Shown: piece by piece, positions 18,304 through 26,038 of the stretch
Layout: each line of letters starts with the position of its first letter
How positions within the stretch are numbered: position 1 is the stretch's first letter
Source: Capnocytophaga stomatis
Lineage (GTDB): Bacteria > Bacteroidota > Bacteroidia > Flavobacteriales > Flavobacteriaceae
Reading direction: 5' to 3'
Assembly: GCF_002302635.1 (NCBI RefSeq)
Contig: NZ_CP022387.1
Location: forward strand, 248,001 to 312,000
Length of the DNA: 64,000 nt
Notes under the pieces: generated by a model
The model's input: the letters and a program-made list of their open reading frames with translations, nothing else
Told to the model about the DNA's origin: nothing
Database searches by the model: none
Translations under genes and position numbers: made by a program

Positions 18304-19350
18304 ATGAAAGTTTACGCACATTTTTTTGAAGAGAAAGGAGAAAAAGAAGTTCAATATCGATGGAGAACACTATTGCAATTCGGTGATTCTTGGGAAATTA
18401 TCGGTTCGGTGGTGATGAAAAACCCAGGTAGTGCCGAATCAAAGTTAGTAGTCCGCGATTAGAAAATCCTTGCACAACTAAATAAATTTGATGCCACCGA
18501 AAAATGGTACGAATTTACGGCTGACAATACGATGCAAAACATTGAAAAATTGTTTAAAGAATATTCAAAATTCAACAATTCTGATTTTAAAGGTGTTATC
18601 CAAATTTTTAATCTGTTTAATGTTAGAGAAGCCGATTTAGATGAAGCCTTAAAAATTGCTCAAAATGTTAAAAATCAGCTGTTTTACCAAACTACCGATG
18701 ACGATTTGAACAACTTAAAAGCTCCCATTTATTTGGGCTGGGGAGGTTTAGGAAACGATAAACAATTCAAACCCATTGCCGTAAAATTCTTTGAAAAAGC
18801 AAAGTCGTTGAATCAGAATTATTTATATGATGATTTTAACGAAAATAGTTTTTATCATCCGCTGTATTTGATAGGGAGAGGAAAATATAAACCAAAATCA
18901 ATATACTTGAAATCTTGTTTTTTAGAGAATACAACGCAACCTAAAAATATGGAAGACTTTAATTTTCAGCCAAATATCAATCCGAAAAATATTTTCAATC
19001 TATTGAAAGAAAATTTTAAGGATTCAACCATTTTGGAAGAAAATAAAACAACAATCCGCATTCCTTTTCCTAATGTTAGTAAATTACAACTAACTATAAC
19101 ACAGAGTGGTAAAGGAAGTATCGGTGTTCGTCATACGGATTTTAATCCAAAAGAAAACTATTCAAAAAAAGAATATTATGAGCAAGATAGTTTTTCAGAA
19201 ATTTTGAGTGAGTTTGGATATACTTCAGCCGTTACTTGGCTTGGACAAAAGAATTTTAAGGATTTTGACGGTTTTTCGGACGATGAAATCGCTGAGGAAA
19301 TCATCAACGAGATAGAAAATTTAAAAACTAAATTTCAGCAAGTAAAATAA
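18304..19350 (+). pseudogene. DUF1643-like gene interrupted by one in-frame TAG
   Basis: Starting at the ATG at 18304, just after operator-promoter B, the frame reads MKVYAHFFEEKGEK and continues to VVMKNPGSAESKLVVRD, then meets TAG at 18460-18462. It carries on in the same frame without further stops to 19350 (348 codons in total; an ATG at 18532 opens the distal 272). The NPGSA motif before the stop and IQIFNLFNVREADLDEAL plus IYLGWGGLG after it match the DUF1643 pattern (NPS-A, then NLF-R, then a WG motif), so both halves belong to one domain. A single substitution from AAG, CAG or GAG explains the stop. Readthrough or restart at 18532 cannot be excluded. A strong terminator follows. Confidence 0.8.
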
Positions 19351-19357
19351 AAACCCT

Positions 19358-19393
19358 AAAGGCAGAAAAATAAAAATTTCTGCCTTTATTTTT
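19358..19393 (+). terminator. Terminator after the DUF1643-like gene
   Basis: Perfect 11-bp stem AAAGGCAGAAA/TTTCTGCCTTT (19358-19368, 19377-19387) with an 8-nt loop and a T-rich tail. Confidence 0.85.
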
Positions 19394-19408
19394 CTAAACC
19401 CCAACGAT

Positions 19409-20020
19409 ATGCTTTTTGAGTATAAAAACCATAAAATATTTGCTTTTTCCGACACACACGGAATGCATCACAAGTTAGAAATTCCAGAAAACATTGATAT
19501 TCTGATTTGTGCAGGAGATGGCATACAAGGATTTTCCGAGAAAGAATTTCCACATTTTTTAAGATGGTACGCCTCGATTCCTGCCAAATTACGACTGTTT
19601 GTAGCCGGAAATCACGAAATTTTCTTCGATTTGTACCCGCAACGAGCCAAAAGTTTTATTCCGCCTGAAATCACATTACTTGAAAATCAAGAAATTGAGT
19701 TTGATGGAATTCGCTTTTGTTCGGTAGTGGCACGTCCGTATTTGAAAAATGAGGTAAAAATCCCTGAAAATGTAGATTTTTTAATCACGCACGCTCCCAT
19801 AAAAGGAATTTTAGATGATGATATTGGTTGTCCTAATTTGCGTACACTCGTTACTGAATCCGCCCCTAAGTATCACATTTTCGGGCATATACATCGACAA
19901 GGATTGCAACAATGGCAAGGAGAAAAAACAATTTTCTGTAATGTTTCATATTTTAATCATTTGCAAAATACTTATAATCAATATTTAACAAAAAATGTGT
20001 CTAATTTTTTTCAAAAATAA
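19409..20020 (+). CDS. Calcineurin-like metallophosphoesterase
   Basis: The 203-residue protein carries the full set of metallophosphoesterase motifs: FSDTHG near residue 12, CAGDG near 35, GNHE near 70, THAP near 128 and GHIHRQG near 160. It therefore hydrolyses a phosphate ester or nucleic-acid end with two metal ions in the cytoplasm; the substrate is unknown. It begins 16 nt after a strong terminator, so it should have its own promoter, but unlike its neighbours it has no inverted-repeat operator that I can find. Confidence 0.88.
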   Translation: MLFEYKNHKIFAFSDTHGMHHKLEIPENIDILICAGDGIQGFSEKEFPHFLRWYASIPAKLRLFVAGNHEIFFDLYPQRAKSFIPPEITLLENQEIEFDGIRFCSVVARPYLKNEVKIPENVDFLITHAPIKGILDDDIGCPNLRTLVTESAPKYHIFGHIHRQGLQQWQGEKTIFCNVSYFNHLQNTYNQYLTKNVSNFFQK

Positions 20021-20024
20021 TTTA

Positions 20025-20062
20025 GATACGCAATAATTTCGCATATCAGTCATTTAATTTTG
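20025..20062 (+). promoter_or_regulatory. Operator-promoter C (TATGC type)
   Basis: GATACGC-N9-GCATATC (20025-20031, 20041-20047; one mismatch), centre 20036, 19 bp before the -7 box TAATTTTG at 20055-20062. Confidence 0.75.
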
Positions 20063-20080
20063 CCTTAAAAAGGAAATGAT

Positions 20081-20419
20081 ATGATTGCAAACATTTTACA
20101 GAATAATAAGAATTTATACATTTACGACCAAAACGACCAGCTGTCGGCAAAAATAACGCTTGACGAAAGTGATTTTTTAGGAGTAGGTACGGATTTTTTC
20201 GTGTTAAAAAAAACGTACACAATGCTTACGGAAGACAATCAAGTTTATGAAATGTACGACAAATTTGGGAAGACGCTTGGTTCGATTCTTTATGACAAAG
20301 CTTTTGTTTTTAAATCGGTTATCGGTACAAATATCAATTTCCAAAGAGGAAATAAAATGGAAAGTTATGACAAATTCGGAAACTTAAAAAATGTTAAATA
20401 TTTTAGCCGTATCGAATAA
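20081..20419 (+). CDS. Short YD-repeat-like protein
   Basis: The 112-residue protein, without signal peptide, has two clear YD-type turns (MYDKFGKTLGSI and SYDKFGNLKNVKYF) after a beta-rich N-terminal part. The function is unknown. It sits 19 nt behind operator-promoter C and 23 nt before a longer YD-repeat-like gene, so the two are cotranscribed. Confidence 0.65.
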   Translation: MIANILQNNKNLYIYDQNDQLSAKITLDESDFLGVGTDFFVLKKTYTMLTEDNQVYEMYDKFGKTLGSILYDKAFVFKSVIGTNINFQRGNKMESYDKFGNLKNVKYFSRIE

Positions 20420-20442
20420 TTTGTTTAATCAATCTAAACAAT

Positions 20443-21540
20443 ATGAAAATAAAATCAGAAAAAGAAATGTTCTACAAAGGTGTTGAAAATCAAGGCAAAG
20501 TAGAAAAAGACGAATATATAGGAAACCAAGAAAGACTTTACAATGAGCAAGGAAATCTGCTCAAAGAAACGTTTTATTATCCTGACGGAACCATTGAAGA
20601 AATAAAAGACCATTTGTATGACGCACACGGACGGTTGGTAGAAGAAAATATATATAAAGAAGATGTATATGAAGAAAATGCAGCATATTACATAGAAAAT
20701 AATGAGCATATTCATAACAAAGCCACCTATCTGTATGATGCCCACGGAAATCTGATTGAAGAATGCCGCTATTTTTATCGTAAAGAAAAGGTAGATGGAA
20801 AAACGATTTACAATAAAGATAAATTTTCCAAATCGATGTCTATTTATAATACTAACGGAAATTTATTGATTAAGTATAAAAAATCAGAATTTAATTCCGA
20901 AGAAGGTTTTGATTCCAAAGATATTTATACTTACGATAATAAAGGCAATAAGATACAAAGCGATTGGTATTGGAGAGAAAAATTACACGCTATTACAACC
21001 TATTTATATGATGAGCAAGGGAATTTATCAGAGCACAAATGGCACAGCACAGACGAAGAAATAAGTATATCTTCCTATTCCTACTTTTATAACCCTGAAA
21101 CCAACTTAACCGAAATAACAACATTTAGTAATGGTGATAAAGCTGAAATAATCCACAAAGATGCGGAAGGGAATGTAGTGTTGTCTTCTCATTTTTATTT
21201 GTATCAAGAACCCAAAGGAATATTGTCAGATAGAAAAATAATCAAAGAGGATTTTGAAGAATATTGCATTTATGACAACAATGGGAATTTATCCAGAAGA
21301 TGCATCAAAAGATATGATAACAAAGGATATTGTGTTGAATATAAATGTTTTATTTATGAAAGGTATAGCGTAAAAGAAGATGATGAAACTCCGCAAGGCT
21401 ATTTATTGGAAAGTGATGTCTGCCAAAATACTTATGACGAAAACGGAAATCTTATTCATCAAATCCGATATATCGAATATTTTTATGAAGAACAAACCAA
21501 GGAAATTATCATTACGGAATTTATCAGAGAATATTACTAG
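20443..21540 (+). CDS. YD-repeat-like protein
   Basis: The 365-residue protein has about nine repeats of the form LYDxxGNLxE (LYNEQGNLLKETFYY, LYDAHGNLIEECRYF, TYDENGNLIHQIRYI), closer to the canonical RHS/YD repeat than the 16904 gene. It has no signal peptide, no Rhs core PxxxxDPxGL box and no toxin domain, so it is not a typical polymorphic toxin. It probably forms an elongated beta-structure in the cytoplasm. It is transcribed with the 112-residue YD gene from operator-promoter C. Confidence 0.75.
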   Translation: MKIKSEKEMFYKGVENQGKVEKDEYIGNQERLYNEQGNLLKETFYYPDGTIEEIKDHLYDAHGRLVEENIYKEDVYEENAAYYIENNEHIHNKATYLYDAHGNLIEECRYFYRKEKVDGKTIYNKDKFSKSMSIYNTNGNLLIKYKKSEFNSEEGFDSKDIYTYDNKGNKIQSDWYWREKLHAITTYLYDEQGNLSEHKWHSTDEEISISSYSYFYNPETNLTEITTFSNGDKAEIIHKDAEGNVVLSSHFYLYQEPKGILSDRKIIKEDFEEYCIYDNNGNLSRRCIKRYDNKGYCVEYKCFIYERYSVKEDDETPQGYLLESDVCQNTYDENGNLIHQIRYIEYFYEEQTKEIIITEFIREYY

Positions 21541-21608
21541 AAACATAACAAAATGAAAGAAAAAGCAGGATAAAATCAGACACTTACAAAATTGTCTGTT
21601 AGGCACTT

Positions 21609-21752
21609 ATGCTGATATCCGGATTTAAGGAATATGCTGGCAACAAAACCGAAGAATTTGCCAATCAAATTCTTAAAAAAATTCAAAAATTACAAACTGT
21701 CAAAATAAGAGAATTATTTAAAGAAATCAACGAAGAATGTAAAGCACAGTAA
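21609..21752 (+). CDS. Possible 47-residue gene or gene remnant
   Basis: A short frame reads MLISGFKEYAGNKTEE and then a lysine-rich amphipathic helix ending in INEECKAQ. It lies between a YD-repeat gene and a perfect terminator at 21761-21789, and no promoter or good ribosome site is seen, so it may be the tail of a decayed gene. I do not recognise it. Confidence 0.3.
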   Translation: MLISGFKEYAGNKTEEFANQILKKIQKLQTVKIRELFKEINEECKAQ

Positions 21753-21759
21753 ATCAAAC

Positions 21760-21797
21760 AAAAACCTACTTAAAATTCAAGTAGGTTTTTTATTTTT
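21760..21797 (+). terminator. Terminator before the first WYL gene
   Basis: Perfect 11-bp stem AAAACCTACTT/AAGTAGGTTTT (21761-21771, 21779-21789) followed by a T-rich run. It insulates the YD operon from operator-promoter D, which begins seven bases later. Confidence 0.85.
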
Positions 21798-21803
21798 TAC
21801 CCC

Positions 21804-21839
21804 TATACCATTATTTCGCATACATTTAATTTATCTTTG
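21804..21839 (+). promoter_or_regulatory. Operator-promoter D (TATGC type) of WYL regulator 1
   Basis: TATAC-N9-GCATA (21804-21808, 21818-21822; one mismatch in the left half), centre 21813, 19 bp before the -7 box TATCTTTG at 21832-21839. Its position suggests that the regulator controls its own gene. Confidence 0.72.
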
Positions 21840-21854
21840 CCAAAAAAAATAAAT

Positions 21855-22784
21855 ATGAAACGAACAACAGCAAAAGAGAGCACCTCCCGTTTATTTAATC
21901 GTTATATATGGTTAATCGATTTAATCACTCGAAAACAAGAAATTACGTATGAAGAAATCAATAATCATTGGTTGCGTTCGCCTCTGAATGAAGATGAAAA
22001 GGATTTTCCCTTACGCACTTTTCATAATCATCGGGAAGCCATCGCACAAATGTTTGATATTGATATTGAGTGCGATACAAAAAATGGTTATAAATATTAC
22101 ATCCCTCGAATGGAAGATATTGCCCAAAATACACTCCGAAGTTGGCTTTTAAACACATTCACTGTGGGAAATCTGTTACAAGAAAAAAAATCGTTGCACC
22201 ATCGGATTTTACTCGAAAACGTGCCATCAGGAAGAGAATTTTTGGGGCAAATTGTCGAGGCAATGAAAGAGAACTTAAAGCTGATAATCACACACCAAAG
22301 CTTCTTTTCCGACAGCCCTTCGCAGGTAGTTATTCATCCGTATTGTATCAAAATTTTCAAACAGCGTTGGTATGTAATCGCTCACAAGGAGACTGACAAT
22401 GCCTTACGAATTTACGCTCTCGACCGCATTAAAGAATTGAAAATCACGAACGAAACCTTCGAAATTCCGAATGATTTTGAAGCAGATACACTTTTTGAAA
22501 ACAATTTCGGAATTATCATTGATGATAGCGTCAAACTTGAAAAAATAACTCTTAAAGTCAAATATTATACAGCTAAATATCTCAATTCCTTGCCTTTACA
22601 TCATTCACAGAAAGAAATCAAAACCGAAGGCGAGTACACTTTTTTTGAATATTTCCTACGTCCTACATTTGATTTCCGACAAGAAATTCTCTCGCACGGA
22701 GCTGAAATTGAAGTACTTTCCCCAGAATCATTTCGTAATGAAATCAAAGAAATCGTAAGCCAAATGCAAGGGTTCTATAAGTAG
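21855..22784 (+). CDS. WYL-domain transcriptional regulator 1
   Basis: The 309-residue protein has an N-terminal winged-helix region (about residues 1-80), a linker helix with VPSGREFLGQIVEAM, the WYL domain (about 125-210, with IKIFKQRWYVIAH and YALDRIKEL) and a C-terminal WCX-like extension. WYL proteins sense nucleotides or nucleic acid and regulate DNA-damage or phage-defence loci; BrxR and CapW are studied repressors of this kind. A TTG 18 nt upstream is in frame but lies inside the -7 box, so the ATG at 21855 is the start. It is paralogous to the gene at 26980, and near-identical over 45 residues of the C-terminal region. Confidence 0.88.
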   Translation: MKRTTAKESTSRLFNRYIWLIDLITRKQEITYEEINNHWLRSPLNEDEKDFPLRTFHNHREAIAQMFDIDIECDTKNGYKYYIPRMEDIAQNTLRSWLLNTFTVGNLLQEKKSLHHRILLENVPSGREFLGQIVEAMKENLKLIITHQSFFSDSPSQVVIHPYCIKIFKQRWYVIAHKETDNALRIYALDRIKELKITNETFEIPNDFEADTLFENNFGIIIDDSVKLEKITLKVKYYTAKYLNSLPLHHSQKEIKTEGEYTFFEYFLRPTFDFRQEILSHGAEIEVLSPESFRNEIKEIVSQMQGFYK

Positions 22785-22792
22785 TTTTTGCT

Positions 22793-22828
22793 TGTGCTAC
22801 GGTTTGGCATAGTGTAGGTTTAATTTTG
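22793..22828 (+). promoter_or_regulatory. Operator-promoter E (TATGC type)
   Basis: TGTGC-N9-GCATA (22793-22797, 22807-22811; one mismatch), centre 22802, 19 bp before the -7 box TAATTTTG at 22821-22828. It starts nine bases after the WYL 1 stop codon. Confidence 0.7.
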
Positions 22829-22854
22829 CCCTTGAAAATAATCAGGGTAAAAAT

Positions 22855-23937
22855 ATGACACGAGAATTTAAAGACACCGATTTTGTAATCATATCGGACA
22901 TTGGGTTCAAAAAAGCCTTGGCGGCGTTGGGGATTATTGCCGATGAAAAAAGCGAAATCACTCATCTTGAAGCCAAAGCCTACACAGGGAAAATGAATAT
23001 CAGCGGATTTGACATCGAAAATCTTTCTGAAATAGTGGCTTTCGAGAATATAACGGAATTGGATTGCTCTAATAACGCACTCAAATCGTTGGATTTAAGT
23101 CGGAATAAGGCACTGAAAACCTTAGATGTTTCGGATAATGATTTGGAAATGTTAGATTTAGTCAATACTCCATTTTTGGAACGATTAGATTGTTTCGGAA
23201 ATCTATTGAAAGACTTGGATTTAAGTCAAAACACCGCCTTAAAGCATTTGGATTGCAGTGATAACAGACTGGAAATGTTGGATTTATCAAAAAACATACA
23301 ATTAGAAAGTTTAGAATGCAGGTGGAACGTATTAAAATCCTTGGGCTGGAAACACATTGATAGGTTGCAAAATTTTAATTTCGACATCAACCTCCAACGC
23401 AAAACAAAGAAACGCAAAGCGAGAATTGGCGAAAGTAAAGTGTTTCAATCAGAGGAATTTAGCATCTTTTTAGAAGGTTTATTAAAAAGCATTAAGCGGA
23501 TAGACAAAAAAGGGTCGTTATCGTATAATTCTCAAAAAATGATGATTTACAGAGGAGAAATCGCTTGGCTCAATCTGAAAGATACATTTTTTGTCAGATT
23601 ACTAAACGATGTCTTAAAGAGCGATAAGCTGGAAAAACATCTCAAAAAAGTGATAGCTTATACCTTTGAGCAGATGGAAAAATATGAGGTTGATTATACC
23701 TTATTTTTTACGAAATCTCTTCGTTATAAGGGGTGTTGTTTTGGTAGGACTAAAAAAATAGCAATCGTATTGACATACGGAAGGAGTAATTTTTATTACA
23801 ATTTGGCAGATGTGAAAAATACCATTTTACACGAGATTGCCCACGCTATTGTAGGGGTTGGATACGGACATCGAAAGGAATGGCAGGACAAGGCACGGGA
23901 AATGGGCGTTACTTGGACAAGAAAATATCGGGAGTGA
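22855..23937 (+). CDS. Leucine-rich repeat protein fused to SprT-like metallopeptidase domain
   Basis: The 360-residue protein has about five 21-23-residue leucine-rich repeats (about residues 60-175; units such as LDCSNNALKSLDLSRNKAL), a basic linker, and a C-terminal domain of ~170 residues ending with HEIAHA at 326-331 and a third histidine at 339 (GYGHRKEW). That HExxH-x8-H arrangement, with W after it, is typical of SprT/Spartan-like zinc proteases, which cut protein bound to DNA. No signal peptide is present, so it acts in the cytoplasm. The fusion is unusual. It is under operator-promoter E. Confidence 0.8.
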   Translation: MTREFKDTDFVIISDIGFKKALAALGIIADEKSEITHLEAKAYTGKMNISGFDIENLSEIVAFENITELDCSNNALKSLDLSRNKALKTLDVSDNDLEMLDLVNTPFLERLDCFGNLLKDLDLSQNTALKHLDCSDNRLEMLDLSKNIQLESLECRWNVLKSLGWKHIDRLQNFNFDINLQRKTKKRKARIGESKVFQSEEFSIFLEGLLKSIKRIDKKGSLSYNSQKMMIYRGEIAWLNLKDTFFVRLLNDVLKSDKLEKHLKKVIAYTFEQMEKYEVDYTLFFTKSLRYKGCCFGRTKKIAIVLTYGRSNFYYNLADVKNTILHEIAHAIVGVGYGHRKEWQDKAREMGVTWTRKYRE

Positions 23938-23960
23938 TTTTTGCATAGCTCTATCTTCCA

Positions 23961-24010
23961 AGTGGTTTCGTAAAAAAATCGTAAGCCAAATGCAGGGGTT
24001 TTATAAGTAA
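23961..24010 (+). pseudogene. 3' tip of a lost WYL gene
   Basis: Reads WFRKKIVSQMQGFYK then TAA, matching the last residues of WYL 1 (IKEIVSQMQGFYK). The stretch 23976-24016 is 38/41 identical to 22750-22790, including bases past the stop. No upstream part of the gene remains. Operator-promoter F follows directly, as E follows WYL 1. Confidence 0.8.
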
Positions 24011-24018
24011 TTTTTGGC

Positions 24019-24054
24019 TGTATCACGATTTGATACACTTGTATTTTAATTTTG
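24019..24054 (+). promoter_or_regulatory. Operator-promoter F (TGTATCA type)
   Basis: Perfect inverted repeat TGTATCA-N5-TGATACA (24019-24025, 24031-24037), centre 24028, 19 bp before the -7 box TAATTTTG at 24047-24054. The nearest gene start is 364 nt downstream, past the structured element. Confidence 0.78.
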
Positions 24055-24202
24055 CTTTCGTTAATGCAACCTGCGGATTTTTTGAGCGTTGTTATTGATA
24101 GTTTTGTTGTTTTTTCGTATTTTAGCCTCCGCTAACAAAAACGAAAAATATAAGAAACACGAAACGTTAAAAATATCGCATAACTTACTGACAATTATTT
24201 TA

Positions 24203-24325
24203 TTCGGTTAAATTCGGCAAAAATTAAAGCGAGATGAAAAGTAATTGGTAAGTGTTTGCTCCCTTCGAGGGACGCAGGCTGTTTTACCTATTTTCATCTC
24301 AGGCTTTTGCCGAAGCCCAACCGAA
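24203..24325 (+). repeat. Nested palindrome, possible structured RNA or miniature element
   Basis: Five inverted-repeat pairs are nested around one centre: TTCGGTT/AACCGAA (24203-24209, 24319-24325), TTCGGCAAAA/TTTTGCCGAA (24213-24222, 24305-24314), GAGATGAAAA/TTTTCATCTC (24231-24240, 24291-24300), GGTAA/TTACC (24247-24251, 24284-24288) and the hairpin TCCCT-TCG-AGGGA (24260-24272). No convincing open frame uses it. It lies downstream of promoter F, so it could be transcribed as a structured leader or small RNA, or be a miniature mobile element. The DNA from 24055 to 24202 is AT-rich and shows nothing else. Confidence 0.7.
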
Positions 24326-24417
24326 AAAATACGGAAAATAAGTGCTGTGTCCTTTTTTATTTCTTCAGCATTGAGGGGATTATAACAAAAAAATATATAA
24401 TTAAATTAGATAATAAT

Positions 24418-25515
24418 ATGAACGGAACTGAAAAATTAATCGATTTATTTGAAAATCAAGAAAAATTCATTGAATTTTTTATCAAAAATTGTTACTTTAT
24501 GCCTGTAAAATCAGTGCAGGATAGAGCAACAGAGATGTTAGAAACCATAAAATCGGGAGGTAAATTACCTATTCGATACGGAAAAAAGTTAAATGCCAAC
24601 TACAAAGTAGATGGAGCAAAAGCCTTAGATAAAAAAGATAAAAAAGCTATCACCGAGTTTGCTGATAAAGGAAATCTACGTTTTAATGAGAAAAACATTT
24701 TTGTTAGTATAGACCCAACGGGTAATCAAGCTGCTGTAAACGCTATTTACCAAGCAACAAAACATTTGGTAAGTACATCAAAAAGTACGATTATCAACTT
24801 TACAATTTCTCACATTTGGGAAGGTACAACCAATAACCCTTTATTTTTCAGTTCGTTATGGAATGTAGTAATTATTCCTAACTTCTTGAATTACATAATG
24901 GATAAGCCTAAAAATCAGCATTCAATAAATGAAGATATACAAGAAACGATGAAAGCGATTTGTTACAGATTGTATAATCCAAACGACATTATGAAATCCT
25001 ATGTTCAAATTGAACAGCCCAAAGAGGAATTTTTAAAACGAGCAGATGAAGCCATTAAAGAGAATTGGATTAAATATCTACCTGAAAATTCGGAAGTTAT
25101 CTCTGAAACAGAAGAAATCGTAGAGGAAGAAAAAGAACTCGCCACTGTTAAAGATTTAAACATTTTTGATGATAACGATTTTGAAAAGAAACTTGATGTA
25201 ATTAACAATCTGAACAATAAGGAGTTTATTTTCAATCTTTTGAATCTTTCTGTTGAATATGAAATTTTTGATAAATTGTTCCCTATTTTGATTGATGAAT
25301 ATTTATGTAAGGAATATTTTATGCAGAATTATCCTGTTTTAGTGGATTCTAAAAAGAATGTTGATAAACTTCGATATTATAACAAAAACCTATTTGAATA
25401 TAAAGGAAAAAGCTATTATGTAACGAATGACTGGTACAAAAATACGAGTAAAAATGCACGAAAAAACAGAACTCCATTTATTTCAATGATTCGAGAAATG
25501 ATACAAGAATCTTAA
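24418..25515 (+). CDS. Hypothetical protein of the WYL island
   Basis: The 365-residue product is not recognised. It is soluble, rich in lysine, asparagine and glutamate. A middle segment reads ISHIWEGTTNNPLFFSS followed by LWNVVIIPNF; similar H-W-x-N-P patterns occur in some degenerate HNH-like nucleases, but I cannot support catalytic residues. An acidic stretch (about 225-240) separates it from a C-terminal part ending KNRTPFISMIREM. I use the ATG at 24418: an in-frame codon at 24256 would put the start inside the palindrome. Promoter F is the likely source of transcription. A terminator follows. Confidence 0.7.
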   Translation: MNGTEKLIDLFENQEKFIEFFIKNCYFMPVKSVQDRATEMLETIKSGGKLPIRYGKKLNANYKVDGAKALDKKDKKAITEFADKGNLRFNEKNIFVSIDPTGNQAAVNAIYQATKHLVSTSKSTIINFTISHIWEGTTNNPLFFSSLWNVVIIPNFLNYIMDKPKNQHSINEDIQETMKAICYRLYNPNDIMKSYVQIEQPKEEFLKRADEAIKENWIKYLPENSEVISETEEIVEEEKELATVKDLNIFDDNDFEKKLDVINNLNNKEFIFNLLNLSVEYEIFDKLFPILIDEYLCKEYFMQNYPVLVDSKKNVDKLRYYNKNLFEYKGKSYYVTNDWYKNTSKNARKNRTPFISMIREMIQES

Positions 25516-25528
25516 TCATATTCACCCC

Positions 25529-25559
25529 AAAAAACACGGATTTCCCTCCGTGTTTTTTT
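25529..25559 (+). terminator. Terminator after the 365-residue protein gene
   Basis: Perfect 12-bp stem AAAAAACACGGA/TCCGTGTTTTTT (25529-25540, 25547-25558) with a 6-nt loop. Confidence 0.88.
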
Positions 25560-25576
25560 ATATAAAATCTTACACC

Positions 25577-25612
25577 TGTATCAAAATATGATACACTTAC
25601 TTCCTAATTTTG
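25577..25612 (+). promoter_or_regulatory. Operator-promoter G (TGTATCA type)
   Basis: Perfect TGTATCA-N5-TGATACA (25577-25583, 25589-25595), centre 25586, 19 bp before the -7 box TAATTTTG at 25605-25612. Arms identical to site F. Confidence 0.8.
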
Positions 25613-25635
25613 CTCTTGAAAATAAGAAGTAGTCT

Positions 25636-26025
25636 ATGAAAATATATGTTTTAAATCAGGAGCGAAACACTCTAATAAAATGGCTTGACCATTCGTCAAA
25701 TATTATTGATATGCAAAAAGATACATTCTTAAAAGATGTCATTATCATTGGGGAATGTGCCTTTTTAGATTGCATTAGATTAGAAGAAGTCATCTTACCT
25801 GATAAACTTACCACCATCAAACACGGAGCATTTTTGGGCTGCCAAAAACTAAGTAAAATTCACATTCCTGATAGCGTTACTCAGTGGGAGTTTTCGGCTT
25901 TTTTATGTTGTGAAAGTTTAGATTTTTCTAGACTTCCTAAACGAATTATCGAAACAAAATTAAATCAAGCTATTGATATGCCCGATTTTATAGAACGTTT
26001 ATTGTACGAACGAATCAATTTCTGA
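25636..26025 (+). CDS. Short BspA-type leucine-rich repeat protein
   Basis: The 129-residue protein has three BspA/LRR_5-type repeats of ~23 residues (IGECAFLDCIRLEEVILP, IKHGAFLGCQKLSKIHIP, EFSAFLCCESLDFSRLP). Unlike surface BspA proteins it has no signal peptide or sorting domain, so it is probably a small cytoplasmic binding protein. It is transcribed from operator-promoter G and is the second LRR-type cargo of this island. Confidence 0.75.
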   Translation: MKIYVLNQERNTLIKWLDHSSNIIDMQKDTFLKDVIIIGECAFLDCIRLEEVILPDKLTTIKHGAFLGCQKLSKIHIPDSVTQWEFSAFLCCESLDFSRLPKRIIETKLNQAIDMPDFIERLLYERINF

Positions 26026-26038
26026 AAAAACTTTTTTA

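Noticed and set aside
20443-21540. Calling the YD-repeat gene a polymorphic toxin
   Set aside because: It has no signal peptide, Rhs core box or C-terminal toxin domain, and no immunity gene follows.
24256-24417. 54-codon N-terminal extension of the 24418 gene
   Set aside because: It would read through half of the nested palindrome; the sequence is unlike the rest of the protein, and the ATG at 24418 is a natural start.
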